Origin: an uncultured Clostridia bacterium
GTDB lineage: Bacteria; Bacillota; Clostridia; Oscillospirales; Oscillospiraceae
Length of the DNA: 5,532 bases
Assembly (NCBI GenBank): GCA_947177005.1
Contig: CAMWSZ010000231.1
Coordinates: 1 to 5,532, forward strand
Direction of reading: 5' to 3'
A program made the position numbers and the translations under genes. This document shows positions 4,159 to 5,532 of the stretch, in pieces (positions within the stretch are counted from its first letter, which is position 1; each line of letters opens with the position of its first letter). The notes under the pieces were generated by a model that was given only the letters and a program-made list of their open reading frames with translations, was not told the DNA's origin and did no database searches.

Positions 4159-4422
4159 ATGATGCAGGTAAATGTAACAGGCGGAACCATTGACCAGCGG
4201 GAGCTGAACGCCTATATCGAACGTGCCAATACCAAATACCCCGTGGGGACAGTGCAGGCGCTGGACATCCATTTGGACGGCGATTATGTGGACTTGCAGT
4301 ACCATTTGTCCCCGAAGCCCTTCAGCCGCATCCGCCGGATCACCGGCTATCTGGTGGGCGACATGAGCCACTGGAACGACGCCAAAGCCTCTGAGGAAGC
4401 CGACCGCGTCAAGCATATCTGA
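4159..4422 (+). CDS. Small stand-alone NrdD-like protein (anaerobic RNR-related)
   Basis: This 87-residue, probably cytoplasmic protein is far shorter than true anaerobic ribonucleotide reductase NrdD (about 700 residues). Its C-terminal part, RRITGYLVGDMSHWNDAKASEE then DRVKH (59-86), resembles the extreme C-terminus of NrdD (pattern R-x-x-GYL-x(5-7)-WN-x-x-K-x-x-E-x-x-DR). It has no cysteine at all, so it lacks NrdD's zinc-binding cysteines and cannot be catalytic alone, and it lacks the glycyl-radical motif. The N-terminal part (QVNVTGGTIDQRELNAYIERA, then LDIHLDGDYVDLQYHL) looks like a small alpha-beta fold. From memory, such proteins occur in Clostridia and are often auto-named anaerobic ribonucleoside-triphosphate reductase; the true role is unknown. 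The candidate NrdR boxes upstream support a tie to deoxynucleotide supply. It is a single-gene unit ending in a shared terminator. Confidence 0.88.
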   Translation: MMQVNVTGGTIDQRELNAYIERANTKYPVGTVQALDIHLDGDYVDLQYHLSPKPFSRIRRITGYLVGDMSHWNDAKASEEADRVKHI

Positions 4423-4426
4423 AAGG

Positions 4427-4476
4427 GCAAAAAACTGTCCGGTCCCCTTCATTCCGGGGACCGGATGATTTTTTGC
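4427..4476. terminator. Bidirectional intrinsic terminator between convergent genes
   Basis: CCGGTCCCC (4439-4447) pairs with GGGGACCGG (4456-4464) in a perfect 9-bp stem with an 8-nt loop. It is flanked by GCAAAAAA (4427-4434) and TTTTTTGC (4469-4476), giving a six-base T-run in either direction. It serves the NrdD-like gene (4 nt after its stop) and clpB (4 nt after its stop on the other strand). Confidence 0.93.
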
Positions 4477-4480
4477 TGTA

Positions 4481-5532
4481 TTACGCGGGAATCACTTCCT
4501 GAACGGTAAACGTCAGCGCCTGCCCGTCCGTACCGATGACAGCCGTCTGTCCGTCGGACAGCGTGCCGCGGATCAGCATGGCGGCCAGCTCGGTTTCCAC
4601 ATGCTTCTGCAAATACCGTTTCACCGGACGGGCGCCATAGGAAGCGTCGTAACCGGCGTGGGCGATGAACCGCACCGCCTCGTCCGTCAGCTCCAGCCGG
4701 ATATCGCGGTCCGTAAGCCTGCGGACAATGGACTCCATTGCAATCCCGACAATCTCCGCCACCTGATTTTCCGTCAGCGGCGTAAAGACGACGGTATCAT
4801 CCACACGGTTGATAAACTCCGGACGGAAATATCTGCTCAGCTCCTGCCGCACCTGTTCCCTGACCTCCGGCGCTATAGACCCGTCCTGCCGGATGTTTTC
4901 GGTCAGATACCCGCTGCCGATGTTGCTGGTCATAATGATAATGGTGTTCTTGAAATCCACCGTCCGGCCCTGATTATCTGTCAGGCGGCCGTCGTCCAGC
5001 AGCTGGAGCAGGATATTGAACACGTCCGGATGCGCTTTCTCAATCTCGTCGAACAGCACCACGCTGTAGGGCTTGCGCCGCACGGCCTCCGTCAGCTGGC
5101 CGCCCTCGTCGTAGCCCACATATCCCGGAGGCGCGCCGACCAGCCGCGATACGGCGTGCTTCTCCATATATTCCGACATATCAATCCGGATCATATTCCG
5201 CTCGTCGTCGAAAAGGGCCTGCGCCAGCGTTTTGGCCAGCTCGGTTTTTCCGACGCCGGTGGGTCCCAGGAAGATGAACGACCCGATAGGCCGGTGTTCG
5301 TCCTTCAGGCCCGCACGGCCCCGCAAAATCGCTTCGCTCACCGCCGTCACGGCCTCGTCCTGCCCCACCACCCGGCGGTGAAGGATCTCGGGCAGGCGCA
5401 GCAGCTTCTCCTTCTCCGACTCCACCAGCTTGCTGACCGGAATGCCGGTCCATTTGCTCACCACTTCGGCGATCTCGGCCTCCGTGACCTCCTCCTTTAA
5501 GAGATGCCGTTCTTTGCCCTGCTCTACCCGGC
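4481..5532 (-). CDS. clpB: ClpB disaggregase, C-terminal half (5' end beyond the window)
   Basis: The leftward frame is open to the right edge and shows 349 residues plus the stop; roughly 500 N-terminal residues are missing compared with full-length ClpB (about 860). ClpB is a hexameric AAA+ unfoldase that threads aggregated proteins for refolding with DnaK. Visible parts (numbered from the first visible codon): end of the first AAA+ module/linker (LLKEEVTEAEIAEVVSKWTG), Walker A GPTGVGKT (89-96), pore loop GYVG (136-139, Tyr137), Walker B VVLFDE (157-162), sensor-1 Asn203 in TSNIGS, arginine finger Arg242 in RPEFINR, and sensor-2 GAR (299-301). There is no IGF/LGF ClpP-docking tripeptide, which favours ClpB over ClpC or ClpA. 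The linker and D2 sequence are nearly textbook ClpB. An apparent GTG start at 5464 is an internal valine. Its promoter is outside the window. Confidence 0.96.
   Translation of the reverse strand, partial: RVEQGKERHLLKEEVTEAEIAEVVSKWTGIPVSKLVESEKEKLLRLPEILHRRVVGQDEAVTAVSEAILRGRAGLKDEHRPIGSFIFLGPTGVGKTELAKTLAQALFDDERNMIRIDMSEYMEKHAVSRLVGAPPGYVGYDEGGQLTEAVRRKPYSVVLFDEIEKAHPDVFNILLQLLDDGRLTDNQGRTVDFKNTIIIMTSNIGSGYLTENIRQDGSIAPEVREQVRQELSRYFRPEFINRVDDTVVFTPLTENQVAEIVGIAMESIVRRLTDRDIRLELTDEAVRFIAHAGYDASYGARPVKRYLQKHVETELAAMLIRGTLSDGQTAVIGTDGQALTFTVQEVIPA

Noticed and set aside
4601..5500. 299-codon rightward open frame across clpB
   Set aside because: Antisense shadow. The leftward frame encodes all ClpB D2 motifs without interruption.
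1..5532. Search for a mobile element, CRISPR array, defence or toxin-antitoxin system
   Set aside because: No direct-repeat array, transposase, integrase, terminal repeats or recognisable defence protein was seen. The tRNA-Leu 3' end has no nearby integrase or obvious att duplication in the window.

Overview
The window looks like chromosomal DNA from an anaerobic, endospore-lineage Firmicute, most likely a clostridial member of the Oscillospiraceae/Ruminococcaceae. The grounds are a clear Spo0A, a TSCPD-domain (TIGR03905-type) protein and a small NrdD-like protein of kinds I associate with Clostridia, AGGAGG-type ribosome sites, sigma-A promoters, and moderately GC-rich coding DNA (judged by eye, not counted). 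It is mostly core or housekeeping DNA. I see no transposase, phage gene, CRISPR array or defence gene.

Layout. At the left edge is the start of a leftward gene (1-63), possibly a class I SAM-dependent methyltransferase, with a near-consensus promoter overlapping its apparent start. Then come three leftward units: a bidirectional-looking terminator (173-217), a small lipoprotein gene (276-710) with a perfect 8-bp inverted repeat just before its ribosome site, and tRNA-Leu(CAA) (846-932) with its own promoter (946-974) and terminator (801-844). A 343-bp gap (933-1275) carrying Spo0A-box-like sites precedes the rightward gene spo0A (1276-2022). A second, structure-rich gap of about 350 bp leads to a promoter and a small TSCPD-domain gene (2370-2627) with a strong terminator. 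Next is a SEDS-family glycosyltransferase gene of RodA type (2839-3999), with its own promoter and a 13-bp leader stem-loop. It is followed by a small NrdD-like gene (4159-4422) behind what looks like a tandem NrdR operator and a good promoter. A shared terminator (4427-4476) separates it from the C-terminal half of a convergent clpB gene (4481 to the right edge).

How they fit. Each gene appears to be its own transcription unit, so this is not an operon. Functions are sporulation control (Spo0A), cell-wall elongation (RodA), protein disaggregation (ClpB), leucine decoding and a surface lipoprotein. The most interesting thread is that the two small proteins flanking rodA both resemble pieces of ribonucleotide reductases (TSCPD as in NrdJ, and a NrdD-C-terminus-like segment). 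The second of them lies behind two NrdR-like boxes spaced as real NrdR operators are. A second thread is that this Spo0A has a receiver domain with two usually conserved pocket positions changed, and it lacks the usual upstream neighbour spoIVB.
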